64,000 nt of DNA from Ancylomarina euxina (GCF_003863355.1 NZ_QQWG01000016.1:1-64000); one strand, 5' to 3'. Positions 1 to 10,012 are shown, counted from the stretch's first letter. Program-made: numbers and translations. Notes: generated by a model from the letters alone, not told the origin.

Positions 1-21
1 AATGCTGATAACTGAAGATTT

Positions 22-133
22 CAGGTATCTATAGCAATGGGGTTCCACCTCTTCCCATCCCGAACAGAGAAGTTAAGCCCATTAGCGCCGATGGTACTGC
101 CGAAAGGTGGGAGAGTAGGTCGATGCCAACCTT
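22..133 (+). rRNA. rrf: 5S ribosomal RNA
   Basis: The segment carries the conserved 5S core seen in Bacteroidetes: a CCCATCCCGAACAGAGAAGT block, an AAGCCCATTAGCGCCGATGG block, and a GGGAGAGTAGGTCG block near the 3' end. It is the structural RNA of the 50S central protuberance. It presumably closes an rRNA operon whose 16S and 23S genes lie to the left of the window. The ends are estimated from pairing of the 5' and 3' strands and may be off by a few bases. An open frame across it is an artefact. Confidence 0.95.
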
Positions 134-134
134 T

Positions 135-172
135 AAGCGTCTTGTTTCCAATGGAAGCAAGACGCTTTTTTT
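135..172 (+). terminator. rRNA operon terminator
   Basis: A stem of AGCGTCTTG and CAAGACGCT with an inner TTCC/GGAA extension is followed at once by seven T residues, directly after the 5S gene. Confidence 0.93.
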
Positions 173-448
173 ATGCCCTAATCTCTGAAAAACAAAGAGG
201 CGTTATAAATTCCCAATTGCTTCTCCCGCAGATCGGGCTGATCATTTTGACTTTAGAGTTACGATATGATATGGAATTTATATCTAATGTCTTTAACTTA
301 TTATTAAATGGGTGTAGTGTTTAATATTCTGACTAGTAGTATAGTTAATATTGGTATCGTTCGTCATTTTGCAATATCTTTTCGTCAAGTATTAATGTTT
401 TTTAACCGATTAATACTTGAAAAATAATTTTCTTATTGACACTTTCCT
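173..448. other. Intergenic stretch, nothing recognised
   Basis: About 275 bases between the rRNA terminator and the promoter of the porin gene. It is AT-rich. I see no gene, RNA fold or repeat here. Confidence 0.5.
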
Positions 449-456
449 TATATTTG
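449..456 (+). promoter_or_regulatory. Bacteroidetes -7 promoter element (TATATTTG)
   Basis: TATATTTG matches the TAnnTTTG element of the Bacteroidetes primary sigma factor. It lies only six bases before the porin ATG at 463. The transcript would start at or next to the start codon, unless another promoter is used. Its position shows that the in-frame TTG at 436 is not the start codon. Confidence 0.6.
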
Positions 457-462
457 CAGGCT

Positions 463-2451
463 ATGAAACAAATTTTCATATTAATCATATTTACTTTCTG
501 CCTAAGCTTGTCTTTGGCAGCACAAACTGAAACTAAATCTCTTAGGTTAGGAAGCAAAGGAGATCGTGGTTTGAAGCCTGATGGACTAAAGCGTGATGGC
601 GAAAAAAGTGAAATGGATAGTCTAGGCTATAATAGTGTTGAGTCGCACATTAAAACTTGGCGACTTTCAGATTATGGTACCCGAAAATTTAATCTTCATG
701 TGGATACTTTGTTGGGCAATATCCACAACTTTAATCCTATTTATCAAAGAACTATTGCTAATTCATATCTTGGGAATCTAGGATCACCTTATCAGAGCCT
801 AATTTTCAAAGATCGTGTTCGTGAGGAGTCTTTTATGTTCTTCAATACTTTTGAGGCTTATATGAATATGCCCAAAGAAGTCCTGTTTTTTAATACTACG
901 ACACCTTTTACAAGTTTCTTTTATGAGACAGCTGGTTCTAAAGACAGAGCTGAGAATAATCTTCGAGTTTTACATACTCAGAACATTAATCCTTTCTGGA
1001 ACGTAGGTATCAGTTTTAACTTGATTTCAAGCGAAGGGCAATACCAAAATCAGAAAACTAGGTTGTATGATTTTAATTTGTTTTCGAATTACGAGAAGGG
1101 ACGATATGGAGCTCATTTTATATTGAATCAGAATAGAATCTTGGTAAATGAAAATGGTGGAGTCAATGATGATGGGCAGATTCGAGACACAGTAATTGAT
1201 CCTGAAAATGTACAGGTGAAATTATCAGAAACTAAAAATAAACTGTCGAATTTTAATTTTGCTGCAAACCAATATTACAATCTAGGTAAAGGAAAAGATC
1301 TGATTATTGATGGTGATACCAGTCAAATTTATCCAGTTAAATTGATTCATGATTCTAATTTTGAATCAGATAGTCGAGAATTTAAGGAAGGTGTAGTCAA
1401 TAAAGATTTTTTCAAGAGTACTTATTTGAATAATGACAAGAGTGCTGATGAAACAACGCTTAAGATGCTTAGTAACGGTTTTCATATCGTCTTCAATGAA
1501 AATCAGAATAAAAAGTTGAGTTTTGGTGCACGTTTAGGATTATTGAATCAATTTTCAACTTATAATCTGCGTAGACCAGTTGGTGAGAATTTATATTCTC
1601 AAAAGGATAAAAATATTCACAACACCAAGTTGATGACAAGTATCTTTCGTCAAACTGGAAAGGATTGGAATTGGAAATTCTCAGGTTCTTATGTTTTTGA
1701 GGGCTATAATCAAAATGATTACCAACTTGATGGGGATTTGGTTTATCAGTTTGGAGATTCAATAAACAGACAAAGTCTTGAAATTACCTCACAGATTAAA
1801 TCAAATACGCCAGATTTCTTGATGACTGAATATCATGGAAACCATCAGCAATGGTCGTTAAATTTAGATAAAAGCAAAGAATTATCTTTAGGATTAGAAT
1901 ATCAAGTAAATAAATACGGATTTAAGATTGGTGGACAAATAAATAACTTGGAGAATTACACCTATTTTGGATACGATACAATTCTTTCTCAAACGAGTAA
2001 ATCTATCCAGGTTGCAACGGCTTATATTGAGAAGGACTTTAGATTAGGTAAGTTTACTTTAAGTCAGAAAATTGTAGGTCAGAAGAGTTCTAATGAAAAA
2101 ATTCTGCCCTTACCAGATCTATCAGTCTATAGTAATAATTATTATTCAAACACATTTTTTAATGGTGCCTTAGACATACAAGCAGGTTTTTCTGTTTATT
2201 ACAATACTTCTTTTTACGCTCCGAATTACATGCCATCAACAGGACAATTCTTCTTGCAGAATGAGCAAGAGTTAGGGGATTATCCTAAAGTTGATTTGTA
2301 TTTCAATTTTAGAATTAAGAGAACTCGTATTTTTATCATGTACGAACACTTAAATGCTAAAATGGGTAGTCAAAACTACTTCAGCTCTCTTCATTATCCA
2401 ATCAATCCAGGTATGCTTAAATATGGATTGCGATGGACATTTTACGATTAA
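463..2451 (+). CDS. Putative porin (Porin_10 family outer-membrane beta-barrel)
   Basis: The 662-residue product begins with a clear signal peptide (hydrophobic core to about residue 19, then Ala-Gln). A short charged region rich in Gly, Lys and Asp follows. The rest is dominated by alternating aromatic and polar strands ending in an aromatic-Asp terminus, as expected for an outer-membrane barrel. The segment around residues 90-125, including NLGSPYQSL, is typical of the Bacteroidetes putative-porin family PF14121. The start at 463 replaces an in-frame TTG at 436 that lies upstream of the promoter element. The substrate cannot be told from the sequence. Confidence 0.8.
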   Translation: MKQIFILIIFTFCLSLSLAAQTETKSLRLGSKGDRGLKPDGLKRDGEKSEMDSLGYNSVESHIKTWRLSDYGTRKFNLHVDTLLGNIHNFNPIYQRTIANSYLGNLGSPYQSLIFKDRVREESFMFFNTFEAYMNMPKEVLFFNTTTPFTSFFYETAGSKDRAENNLRVLHTQNINPFWNVGISFNLISSEGQYQNQKTRLYDFNLFSNYEKGRYGAHFILNQNRILVNENGGVNDDGQIRDTVIDPENVQVKLSETKNKLSNFNFAANQYYNLGKGKDLIIDGDTSQIYPVKLIHDSNFESDSREFKEGVVNKDFFKSTYLNNDKSADETTLKMLSNGFHIVFNENQNKKLSFGARLGLLNQFSTYNLRRPVGENLYSQKDKNIHNTKLMTSIFRQTGKDWNWKFSGSYVFEGYNQNDYQLDGDLVYQFGDSINRQSLEITSQIKSNTPDFLMTEYHGNHQQWSLNLDKSKELSLGLEYQVNKYGFKIGGQINNLENYTYFGYDTILSQTSKSIQVATAYIEKDFRLGKFTLSQKIVGQKSSNEKILPLPDLSVYSNNYYSNTFFNGALDIQAGFSVYYNTSFYAPNYMPSTGQFFLQNEQELGDYPKVDLYFNFRIKRTRIFIMYEHLNAKMGSQNYFSSLHYPINPGMLKYGLRWTFYD

Positions 2452-2541
2452 AAAATATCAAATTAATTTGACCAATGAACTGTCTGTTTTTTGGTTAGGT
2501 GTCCGTTTTTAATTAATTTAAATAACGGTAAGAAATCGCAT

Positions 2542-3978
2542 ATGTTTAAATTTAAATATATAAAGTTAATCATCCCCCTAATACTCATGATCTTCCTGCA
2601 GACATGTAATCAACATCGAAAAACGATAAGATTACGTCAGGCAGACAAGACTGTGCTTGGATTAAAGCACATTAAGTTGCGTGGTAAATTGAGAGTAAGT
2701 ACTGATTATAATTCTACCAATTATTTCATTTACAAGGGACGAGCTATGGGCTTTCAGTATGAATTACTGAGTGCTCTTGCTGAAGAATTAGATGTGAAAT
2801 TAGTGTTGAGCGTTGAAAATGATCTTCATTCAGCTTTTTCTAGTTTAGAGAATGGTGATATTGATCTTATTGGAATGAACCTGGCTATTACTCAAGATAG
2901 GCAAGAACGGTTTAATTTTACTTTACCTCATAGTCAGTCGAAGCAAGTTTTAATTCAACGAATGTCTTCTGTAAATGATTCTATGCCTATTATCAGAAAC
3001 CAATTGGAACTTGGTGATAAGTTGATACATGTTCAGAAAGCTTCAGCTTATGTCGAGAGATTGGAGAATCTATCTAAAGAAATTGGACGTTCTATCCATA
3101 TAGAAAAGTTAGAAAGAATCGAAGTTGAAGAACTTATTGAGCAGGTTTCCAGAGGTGAAATTGATTATACAATAGCGGATCAAAACGTGGCTATTGTCAA
3201 TAAAAACTACTACCCTAATATCGATATTGATACTGAGATTAGTTTTCCACAAGACATGGCTTGGGCATTGAGAAAAGGGAGTGATGAGCTAACTAAGGCG
3301 ATTAATACTTGGCTTGAAAATTTTAAAGGGACAGCTAGATACAACCAAATATATAGTAAGTATTTTTTGAGTTCAAGAATTTTAAATCGTCACAATAGCG
3401 AGTATTTTACACTCAAGAGTGGTAAGATTTCGGAATATGATGATCTCATTAAGAAAAATTCTAAGTTAATTGATTGGGATTGGAGATTATTATCAGCTTT
3501 AATTTCTCAAGAATCTCATTTCGATCCTAATGCTAAATCATGGGTTGGTGCTTTTGGTTTGATGCAATTAATGCCTGAAACTGCATTTCGTTATGATGTT
3601 GATGAAGACTCTAAACCTGAAGAAAATCTTAAGGCTGGGACAAAACACTTGATGTATTTAAGTCGTCGATTAGATAAAATACTTATAGATAAAACAGATA
3701 AATTGAAATTCCTATTGGGTTCCTATAATGTTGGTTTAGGCCATATTCTTGATGCAAGACGCTTGGCCAAAAAGAATGGTCAGAATCCCGATTTATGGCA
3801 AGGTAGTGTTGATTATTATCTCCTAAATAAATCAAAGCCGGAATTCTATAAAGATCCAGTTGTGAAATATGGTTATTGTAGAGGAAAAGAACCTTACAAT
3901 TATGTGAAAAATATTCTGTTAGTTTATGAGCATTACCAAAATACGGTTTTACTCGATGAGACTAGCTCTCTTGAGTAA
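2542..3978 (+). CDS. mltF: MltF-type membrane-bound lytic murein transglycosylase
   Basis: The 478-residue lipoprotein has a short hydrophobic leader ending in a lipobox-like LQTC. A family-3 solute-binding domain follows (about residues 40-285), then a goose-type SLT domain (about 310-460). The catalytic Glu is in ISQESHFDPNA, followed by GAFGLMQLMPETA and GSYNVG. This two-domain order is that of E. coli MltF, which cleaves peptidoglycan glycan strands and leaves 1,6-anhydromuramyl ends. An in-frame TTG lies at 2491, but ATG 2542 gives the proper lipoprotein signal. The 3' end overlaps the convergent Nudix gene by 30 bases. Confidence 0.9.
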   Translation: MFKFKYIKLIIPLILMIFLQTCNQHRKTIRLRQADKTVLGLKHIKLRGKLRVSTDYNSTNYFIYKGRAMGFQYELLSALAEELDVKLVLSVENDLHSAFSSLENGDIDLIGMNLAITQDRQERFNFTLPHSQSKQVLIQRMSSVNDSMPIIRNQLELGDKLIHVQKASAYVERLENLSKEIGRSIHIEKLERIEVEELIEQVSRGEIDYTIADQNVAIVNKNYYPNIDIDTEISFPQDMAWALRKGSDELTKAINTWLENFKGTARYNQIYSKYFLSSRILNRHNSEYFTLKSGKISEYDDLIKKNSKLIDWDWRLLSALISQESHFDPNAKSWVGAFGLMQLMPETAFRYDVDEDSKPEENLKAGTKHLMYLSRRLDKILIDKTDKLKFLLGSYNVGLGHILDARRLAKKNGQNPDLWQGSVDYYLLNKSKPEFYKDPVVKYGYCRGKEPYNYVKNILLVYEHYQNTVLLDETSSLE

Positions 3979-4608
3979 TTCCTCGAGTTCCGATATAATC
4001 ATTGCTGTAGCTCCCCACAGTTTATGTCCTTTTATCTCATAATAGGGAGCTTTTATTTCAAATCCATTTTTATAGATCATTTCTTCATGCTTATTCTCAG
4101 CTTTAAATAGCTCTTGAATATTCGTTTCGATGATTTGATTGACTTCAAAAGAATCTGCCTTGAACTGAGGTAAGCCTTCATAATAGGCAACTATAGGTTG
4201 AACTTGGAAATTACTGATTGGGATGTACAGACCTGTGATCGGCCCAATAATGTGTATTCTTTCTCCCAATAAGCCTAACTCTTCTTCGGTTTCCCTTATA
4301 GCTGTTTCAACAAGATTTCTATCGCTAAGTTCAAATTTACCTCCAGGTAAACTAATTTGACCACTATGCTTATGATCTCCATTGCTTCTTTCTATGAGTG
4401 GGAAGTATAATTGTTCTCCTTTTTGATAGAATAGAATTAGAACACTACTATCCCTTGCTAATCTGGGATCATTTATTTTATTAGAATGGTTACGAATTGA
4501 TGGCGACATCTTTTGTTGAGCTTCAGAACCAGGTAAGCCCTTCTGAAACGCTGTAATAAAATCTTCTACAAACTGATCTATATTATTTATTGAATTGGGA
4601 TGTATCAT
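3949..4608 (-). CDS. NUDIX hydrolase, CoA pyrophosphatase-like (NudL type)
   Basis: The 219-residue protein has the UPF0035-like signature ahead of the Nudix box (LIERSNGDHKHSGQISLPGG) and the Nudix core RETEEELGL that binds catalytic metal. That combination is typical of NudL/NUDT7 enzymes, which hydrolyse coenzyme A and its derivatives to phosphopantetheine and 3',5'-ADP. The Glu expected upstream of the RE motif is not in its canonical place, so the exact substrate is less certain than the fold. It is convergent with, and overlaps, the mltF stop region. Confidence 0.82.
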   Translation of the reverse strand: MIHPNSINNIDQFVEDFITAFQKGLPGSEAQQKMSPSIRNHSNKINDPRLARDSSVLILFYQKGEQLYFPLIERSNGDHKHSGQISLPGGKFELSDRNLVETAIRETEEELGLLGERIHIIGPITGLYIPISNFQVQPIVAYYEGLPQFKADSFEVNQIIETNIQELFKAENKHEEMIYKNGFEIKAPYYEIKGHKLWGATAMIISELEELLKRASLIE

Positions 4609-4734
4609 TTCGATAGTGTATTAAACTACCACTAAATATAAGGAAAACCTCGATTCAATCTTCCAAGAGTTTAGAATAATTTATGCCTTATAATGTGCAA
4701 TAATTGGTATGAGTCTATGTCCTTGTATTTTAGC

Positions 4735-5979
4735 TTAGTCAAATTTTATTGCCTTGCTTGGTGTAATACGAGTAATCCAATAAGAAGGAACAAGAAGCAT
4801 ACTCACCGTAGCGATAAGTGTTCCAATATTTAATAAGACAAGGTGAAATACATTTAGATTAATGGGTACAGTGTCCAAATAATAATTGACAGGATCGAGA
4901 CTTATAATTTGTAATTGATATTGCATCAAACAGATTCCGATACCGATAAGATTGCCCCAAAGCATTCCTTTGCCAATAATCATGGATGATTGATAGAGGA
5001 ATATTTTTCGAACGGACCAATTATCTGTACCGAGAGCTTTAAGAATACCAATCATGTTGGTTTTCTCAAGAATAATAATAAGTAAACCTGAAATCATATT
5101 AAACCCTGCTACTAGGATCATTAAACCCAGGATTATCCAAACATTAAGATCGAGCATCTCAAGCCAGTTAAATATTTGAGGGTGCCTCTGTTTGATACTT
5201 CTGACTTTAAATGTTGATCCATCGTTAGTAAATATACCGGTAACATTATCACGAATAAGATCCTTTGTTTCATCCAGATTTTTAAAATCATCCAATGTTA
5301 TTTCTATGCCACTAACCTGATTGTCGTCCCAATTATTCAATTTTTGAATATGGCGCATGTCACAAATTACGAAAAGTTTATCAAATTCATCCATACCCGA
5401 ATTGTAGATACCTGAAATAGTAAAGGCTCGTTGGCGTATAGGTTGTTGTACAAAGTACATAATTAGTTTTTCACCTACATTTAAATGAAGAAGTTTCGCT
5501 AATTTTTCAGAGATGAGAACTTGATTGCTCTTTTTTGAAGGAACCATGCTTATGGTATCACCTTCAACTAATTTATCTTTAAAGAATGACCAGTCGTAAT
5601 CTAAGGCAGCTCCACTAAGAACGATACCTTGAATTTCTTCCTTTGTTTTTATAATACCTGGTTTGGTGGCAAAACTCTGTATGTGTTTTATCCCCTCAAT
5701 TTGGGACAAACGATCAAAAGGAACCAGGTTTATATCAATTGGGTAGGTTTCGAATGAATTGTTATTGTCGTAGTTGCTAATTTGAATATGAGAACCAAAA
5801 CCAGTAATTTTCTCAGTAATGCCAGCTTTAAAACCCGTAACAATAGCTATAGCAAGAATCATAACAGATAAACCTAAAGCAATTCCAAGAGTAGCAATGC
5901 TAATGATAGGGCGAGAAATCTGACGGTCAGATTTATTCTTATAAGTGATTTTCTTGGCAATGAAGAGTTCTAAATTCAA
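4735..5979 (-). CDS. LolC/LolE-type ABC transporter permease (FtsX domain)
   Basis: The protein starts MNLELFIAKKI. It has one N-terminal membrane helix (IISIATLGIALGLSVMILAI), a long periplasmic MacB-type domain, and three C-terminal helices of an FtsX permease ending SKAIKFD. This is the layout of lipoprotein-releasing permeases that hand outer-membrane lipoproteins to LolA with the ATPase LolD. A lolD-like gene sits far away at 59-60 kb. I chose TTG at 5979 because a longer frame from 6015 runs through a TAACTTTG promoter element. The family match is firm, but the role in lipoprotein release is inferred. Confidence 0.8.
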   Translation of the reverse strand: MNLELFIAKKITYKNKSDRQISRPIISIATLGIALGLSVMILAIAIVTGFKAGITEKITGFGSHIQISNYDNNNSFETYPIDINLVPFDRLSQIEGIKHIQSFATKPGIIKTKEEIQGIVLSGAALDYDWSFFKDKLVEGDTISMVPSKKSNQVLISEKLAKLLHLNVGEKLIMYFVQQPIRQRAFTISGIYNSGMDEFDKLFVICDMRHIQKLNNWDDNQVSGIEITLDDFKNLDETKDLIRDNVTGIFTNDGSTFKVRSIKQRHPQIFNWLEMLDLNVWIILGLMILVAGFNMISGLLIIILEKTNMIGILKALGTDNWSVRKIFLYQSSMIIGKGMLWGNLIGIGICLMQYQLQIISLDPVNYYLDTVPINLNVFHLVLLNIGTLIATVSMLLVPSYWITRITPSKAIKFD

Positions 5980-5994
5980 ATCGATATTTTTTAT

Positions 5995-6002
5995 CAAAGT
6001 TA
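5995..6002 (-). promoter_or_regulatory. -7 element TAACTTTG of the Lol-type permease gene
   Basis: On the minus strand TAACTTTG matches TAnnTTTG and lies 15 bases before the TTG start at 5979. It decides against the upstream TTG at 6015. Confidence 0.6.
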
Positions 6003-6106
6003 ACTTTAAAATCAACTACAGTTAAGTGTTAATAATAATTCAATTCCTAACAGGTGTTAGATACAAAAATAGTAATTTCACACTTAGTAAATCTAAAATT
6101 AGAAGA

Positions 6107-7309
6107 ATGCTACGAAACAAAATCTATCTCTTCACATTTCTTTTGTGTTTTTTGATTTTTCAAATGGCTTGTTCCCAAACGACATCAAATAAAATTGTTC
6201 CTGCTGCTGAGCGTTTTTCTGAGTATCAGTCAATCTTGCAAGGCAAAAAGATTGCGCTTGTTGCAAATCAGGCTTCACTTGTGGAGAACGATCATTTGGT
6301 AGATTTTCTTTTGTCAAAGGAAGTTAGCCTGATAAAAATATTCAGTCCAGAACATGGTTTTCGGGGTAAAGCTGATGCAGGAGAAAAAATAAAAGATGCT
6401 ATAGATTCTAAGACGAAATTGCCTATTGTTTCATTATATGGAAAACATAAGAAACCCTATCCCGAAGATTTATCAAAAGTAGATCTGGTTGTTTTCGATT
6501 TGCAGGATGTGGGGGTTCGTTTCTATACCTATCTATCGACTTTGCACTATATGATGGAAGCCTGTGCTGAGAATGATATTCCTTTAATGGTTTTGGATAG
6601 GCCCAATCCGAATGCTCATTATATTGATGGACCTGTTTTGGAAAAGGATTGTAAATCTTTTGTTGGCTTACATCCTGTTCCTATTGTTTACGGCATGACA
6701 ATAGGTGAATATGCACAAATGATAAATGGTGAAAAGTGGTTAAATAATGGCATTAAATGTGATTTGACTGTAATTCCTTGTGAAAATTGGGCACGAAATT
6801 CAGTTTATAAATTACCCGTAAAACCTTCTCCAAACTTGCCTAATTATCGATCGATACAACTTTATCCATCTCTGTGTTTTTTTGAAGGAACAGTGGTTAG
6901 TGCTGGTAGAGGCACTGATTACCCTTTTCAAGTTTATGGACATCCGCTATTGAAAAAAGGGAAGTTTGAGTTTAAACCCAGAAGTATTGTAGGTGCAAGC
7001 AAGAATCCCAAGTTTAAAGGGCAAATATGTAAAGGTGAAGATTTGAGCTTAATTGATATTGAACGTTTAAGGGAACAAAAACAACTTGACTTATCTTTTT
7101 TACTAAAAGCTTACTCAGAGTTAAATGCTCAAACAGAGTTCTTCAATTCCTTTTTTGAGAAGTTGGCTGGCACAAAGCTTTTGCGCCAACAAATTATTCA
7201 AGGTCAATCGGAAGATGAAATAAGAAAGACGTGGCAAAAGAACCTAGATGAGTTTAAGTCAATCAGAAAGAATTATTTGATCTATCCTGATTCAAAAAGG
7301 AAAGAATGA
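6107..7309 (+). CDS. namZ: NamZ-like exo-beta-N-acetylmuramidase lipoprotein (DUF1343, GH171)
   Basis: The 400-residue product starts with a lipoprotein signal ending in QMAC. It then matches the DUF1343 family throughout: FSPEHGFRGKADAGE, the block DVGVRFYTYLSTLHYMM, DRPNPN and YGMTIGEYAQMING. The Bacillus member NamZ removes terminal MurNAc from peptidoglycan fragments, so a role in muropeptide turnover at the envelope is likely. Other members are only known by sequence. ATG 6107 was chosen over an upstream frame start because it begins the lipoprotein signal. It is divergent from the Lol-type permease. Confidence 0.85.
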   Translation: MLRNKIYLFTFLLCFLIFQMACSQTTSNKIVPAAERFSEYQSILQGKKIALVANQASLVENDHLVDFLLSKEVSLIKIFSPEHGFRGKADAGEKIKDAIDSKTKLPIVSLYGKHKKPYPEDLSKVDLVVFDLQDVGVRFYTYLSTLHYMMEACAENDIPLMVLDRPNPNAHYIDGPVLEKDCKSFVGLHPVPIVYGMTIGEYAQMINGEKWLNNGIKCDLTVIPCENWARNSVYKLPVKPSPNLPNYRSIQLYPSLCFFEGTVVSAGRGTDYPFQVYGHPLLKKGKFEFKPRSIVGASKNPKFKGQICKGEDLSLIDIERLREQKQLDLSFLLKAYSELNAQTEFFNSFFEKLAGTKLLRQQIIQGQSEDEIRKTWQKNLDEFKSIRKNYLIYPDSKRKE

Positions 7310-7401
7310 ATGTTATTGGTTGATTATTTTCTGAATATTTTATTTAGAAAATTTAAGAATAATCTATAACTTGGATCTTATTTATTTAAAAATTTAAGAA
7401 A

Positions 7402-7983
7402 ATGGCATTTACCTTAAAATTAACTGACAAAGCTCCTAAGTTCAATTTACTAGCAACCGACGGTATATCATATAAACTTTCAGATTTTAAATCATCTAAA
7501 TTGCTTGTTGTTTTTTTCACTTGCAATCATTGTCCTTATGTGATCGGTTCAGATGAAGATACGCGTGCAATAGCTGAAAAATACATTCCTAATGGTGTTG
7601 AGTTTGTTGCCATAAATTCAAATTCAGCCAATACCTATGTTGAGGATGATTACGATCATATGATAGATCGAATGGAAGAATATGATTTCCCATGGGTGTA
7701 TTTATACGACGAAACACAAGAGGTTGCAAAAGCATATGGCGCATTAAAAACGCCTCATTTTTATCTTTTTGATGAAGGGAGAAAGCTGATTTACACGGGG
7801 CGAGCTGTTGATAATCCTAAGGATACTTCAAAGGCTGAAGTTCGTGATTTGGAAAGAGCGATTGATGAATACCTGGCAGGGAAGCCTATCTCAGTACCTA
7901 TAACTAACCCGATTGGTTGTAATGTAAAATGGGATGGAAAAGACAAACATTGGATACCAGCAGATGCTTGCGATTTGATCTAG
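7402..7983 (+). CDS. Thioredoxin-family (AhpC/TSA-like) redoxin
   Basis: The 193-residue soluble protein has the peroxiredoxin-like opening ([12 protein letters not shown], then a redoxin beta strand) and a CxxC in [10 protein letters not shown]. The later [19 protein letters not shown] strand has the expected cis-Pro. No signal peptide is evident, so it is probably a cytoplasmic thiol-disulfide protein. The C-terminus carries two further Cys (IGCNVKW and DACDLI) seen in this subgroup. The physiological partner is unknown. It is monocistronic between two lipoprotein genes. Confidence 0.85.
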   Translation: MAFTLKLTDKAPKFNLLATDGISYKLSDFKSSKLLVVFFTCNHCPYVIGSDEDTRAIAEKYIPNGVEFVAINSNSANTYVEDDYDHMIDRMEEYDFPWVYLYDETQEVAKAYGALKTPHFYLFDEGRKLIYTGRAVDNPKDTSKAEVRDLERAIDEYLAGKPISVPITNPIGCNVKWDGKDKHWIPADACDLI

Positions 7984-8151
7984 AGGTTAAATATGAATGT
8001 TTGTGGCTTTGAGTATGTAATCCAGGGGTGTAGTTATGCAATTTGATCTCTATTAATTGTTTAATCTTAAATTTTCTTTGTTTAAGACGCGACTGGATTT
8101 GTTTTTTAACATCTTAGAGTTAAATTGTATGTTAATTTAAATCGATATGCT

Positions 8152-8634
8152 ATGAAAATTAAATATTCAATAATATTGCTAATTCTAACTATAGCCTATT
8201 GTGCTTGTGATGATGATCCAAGTAGAAAAGTTGAATTTAATCAGGAAGAGTTCCGGACCAATAGAGCAAAGTGGGAAGAATTGAATCTTCAGAATTTTAC
8301 ATATGAGTATTCTAATTCTGGCTATTCTTATTCAGGAATTACTTCGCATATAAGTGTTGAGATATTGAATGGAGAAACAGAAAATATTACAGCTCTTGTT
8401 GAGAATGGCATTCAAGATGCGGATAAATACCTTATTGATGACTTGTTTGAAGAAATTTTGAATAGGTACCCTGATGATGGTTTAGCCGATTCTTCCTTGA
8501 AGGAAATAAAAGTGAAATACGATAAGGATTACCATTTTCCAACGGAGGTTCATTATATCTATCATATCCCTGAAGGCATGGACGGCTTGTGGAACATGCA
8601 TCAATACATTAAGAATTTTGAACTGGTTAAATAG
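8152..8634 (+). CDS. DUF6174-like lipoprotein
   Basis: The 160-residue protein has a lipoprotein signal ending in YCAC followed by an Asp-rich +2 region (CDDDP). In Bacteroidota such residues can influence surface sorting. The body has the WEELNLQNFTYEYS opening typical of DUF6174, and a late KVKYDKDYHFPTEVHY strand where this family has a PxxI-like turn. Function is unknown. ATG 8152 is preferred to the in-frame TTG at 8125, because it begins the signal peptide. Confidence 0.7.
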   Translation: MKIKYSIILLILTIAYCACDDDPSRKVEFNQEEFRTNRAKWEELNLQNFTYEYSNSGYSYSGITSHISVEILNGETENITALVENGIQDADKYLIDDLFEEILNRYPDDGLADSSLKEIKVKYDKDYHFPTEVHYIYHIPEGMDGLWNMHQYIKNFELVK

Positions 8635-8653
8635 TTCGTATATCGTATAGAAT

Positions 8654-8686
8654 AAAAAAAGGCTCCAAATAATTTTGGAGCCTTTT
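8654..8686. terminator. Bidirectional hairpin terminator
   Basis: GGCTCCAAA pairs with TTTGGAGCC, with an A-run before and a T-run after. It serves the lipoprotein gene on the plus strand and the aminotransferase on the minus strand. Confidence 0.9.
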
Positions 8687-8699
8687 CTGATATATCTAT

Positions 8700-9899
8700 T
8701 TAGATTGTTCTTCCTGGATAAACCTTAAGTGCTTCGGCTAATGTTTCCATCGCGTTTGCTAAATCTTCTTTTTTAAGAACGTAAGCAATACGAACCTCAT
8801 TTTTACCTAAACCTGGAGTTGCATAGAATCCTGTAGCAGGAGCAACCATTACAGTTTGGTTTTTATATTCAAAGTTTTCAAGAATCCACTGAGCAAATTT
8901 ATCTGAATCGTCAATAGGAAGCTTTACTACCGTATAAAAAGCACCTTTAGGAGTTGGGCAATAAACACCATCCATATTATTTAGAGCTTCAACCGTAAAG
9001 TTACGACGATCGATATACTCGTTGTAAACTTCAGTGAAATATTCAGCAGGAGTTTCAAGAGAAGCTTCTGCAGCAATCTGACCGAAAGCAGGAGGACACA
9101 AACGCGCCTGAGCAAATTTTAAGGCTGTATTGATCACGTCTTTGTTCTTAGTAATCAATGCTCCAATACGAACACCACACTCAGAGTAACGCTTCGATAC
9201 TGAGTCCATAAGAATGACATTCTGCTCTAAGCCTTCAAGATTCATTGCTGAGAAATGCTCTTCTCCATCGTAACAGAACTCACGATAAACTTCATCAGAG
9301 AATAAATACAAATCATGCTTAAGAACCAATTCACGCAATTGATTCAACTCTTCTTTTGAATAAAGATATCCAGTAGGATTATTTGGGTTACAAATAACGA
9401 TACCCTTAGTTTTAGGTGTCATTAATTTTTCAAACTCCTCGATTGAAGGTAAAGCAAAATCGTTCTCGATGCTAGAAGTAATTGGCTTAACCACAACACC
9501 AGCAGCTACAGCAAAACCATTGTAGTTTGCGTAGAATGGCTCTGGAATTAAAACTTCATCACCCGGATTCATACAAGACATCAACGAGAAAGTAATTGCT
9601 TCTGAACCACCAGTTGTAATTAACATCTCATTTTCGTCAACATTAATTCCGATGTTCTGATAGTACTTAGCCAATTTCTTACGATAAGAAATATTACCCG
9701 CTGAGTGAGAATACTCAATCACCTTTTCAGTACAATTTCTAATCGCTTCCATTGCAACCTCAGGGGTTTTAATGTCTGGCTGACCAATGTTCAATGGGTA
9801 TACAGTTCTACCTGCAGCTCTTGCTGCTTCTGCGTAAGGAACCAATTTACGAATTGGTGATTCGGGCATTAAGCGGCCTTTATCCGAAATTTTTGGCAT
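8700..9899 (-). CDS. Class I/II PLP-dependent aminotransferase (AspC family)
   Basis: The 399-residue fold-type I aminotransferase shows NIGQPDIKTPE near the N-terminus, TTGGSEAI for phosphate contacts, CNPNNPTGYLYS, SDEVYREF with the cofactor-binding Asp and Tyr, and MDSVSKRYSECGVRIG with the Schiff-base Lys. The C-terminal PLGLG-type region (ATPGLGKNEVRIAYV) contains the substrate-carboxylate Arg. It probably acts on aspartate or a related amino acid, but specificity cannot be read from the motifs. It is a single gene with its own promoter and terminator. Confidence 0.88.
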   Translation of the reverse strand: MPKISDKGRLMPESPIRKLVPYAEAARAAGRTVYPLNIGQPDIKTPEVAMEAIRNCTEKVIEYSHSAGNISYRKKLAKYYQNIGINVDENEMLITTGGSEAITFSLMSCMNPGDEVLIPEPFYANYNGFAVAAGVVVKPITSSIENDFALPSIEEFEKLMTPKTKGIVICNPNNPTGYLYSKEELNQLRELVLKHDLYLFSDEVYREFCYDGEEHFSAMNLEGLEQNVILMDSVSKRYSECGVRIGALITKNKDVINTALKFAQARLCPPAFGQIAAEASLETPAEYFTEVYNEYIDRRNFTVEALNNMDGVYCPTPKGAFYTVVKLPIDDSDKFAQWILENFEYKNQTVMVAPATGFYATPGLGKNEVRIAYVLKKEDLANAMETLAEALKVYPGRTI

Positions 9900-10012
9900 T
9901 TGTTATGTGTTTTTTATAGCAGTCAGATCGCTTTTCAATGTTCAAGAATCTCTTAAACGATGACTTGCATCCAAGCACTAAAATTGAGTTTTGTTTAGAA
10001 CTTCATTTGCGC

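Noticed and set aside
37-324. 95-codon plus-strand open frame at the left edge
   Set aside because: It runs across the 5S rRNA and its terminator; it is not a gene.
436-462. TTG at 436 as the start of the porin gene
   Set aside because: It lies upstream of the TATATTTG promoter box; ATG 463 starts a proper signal peptide.
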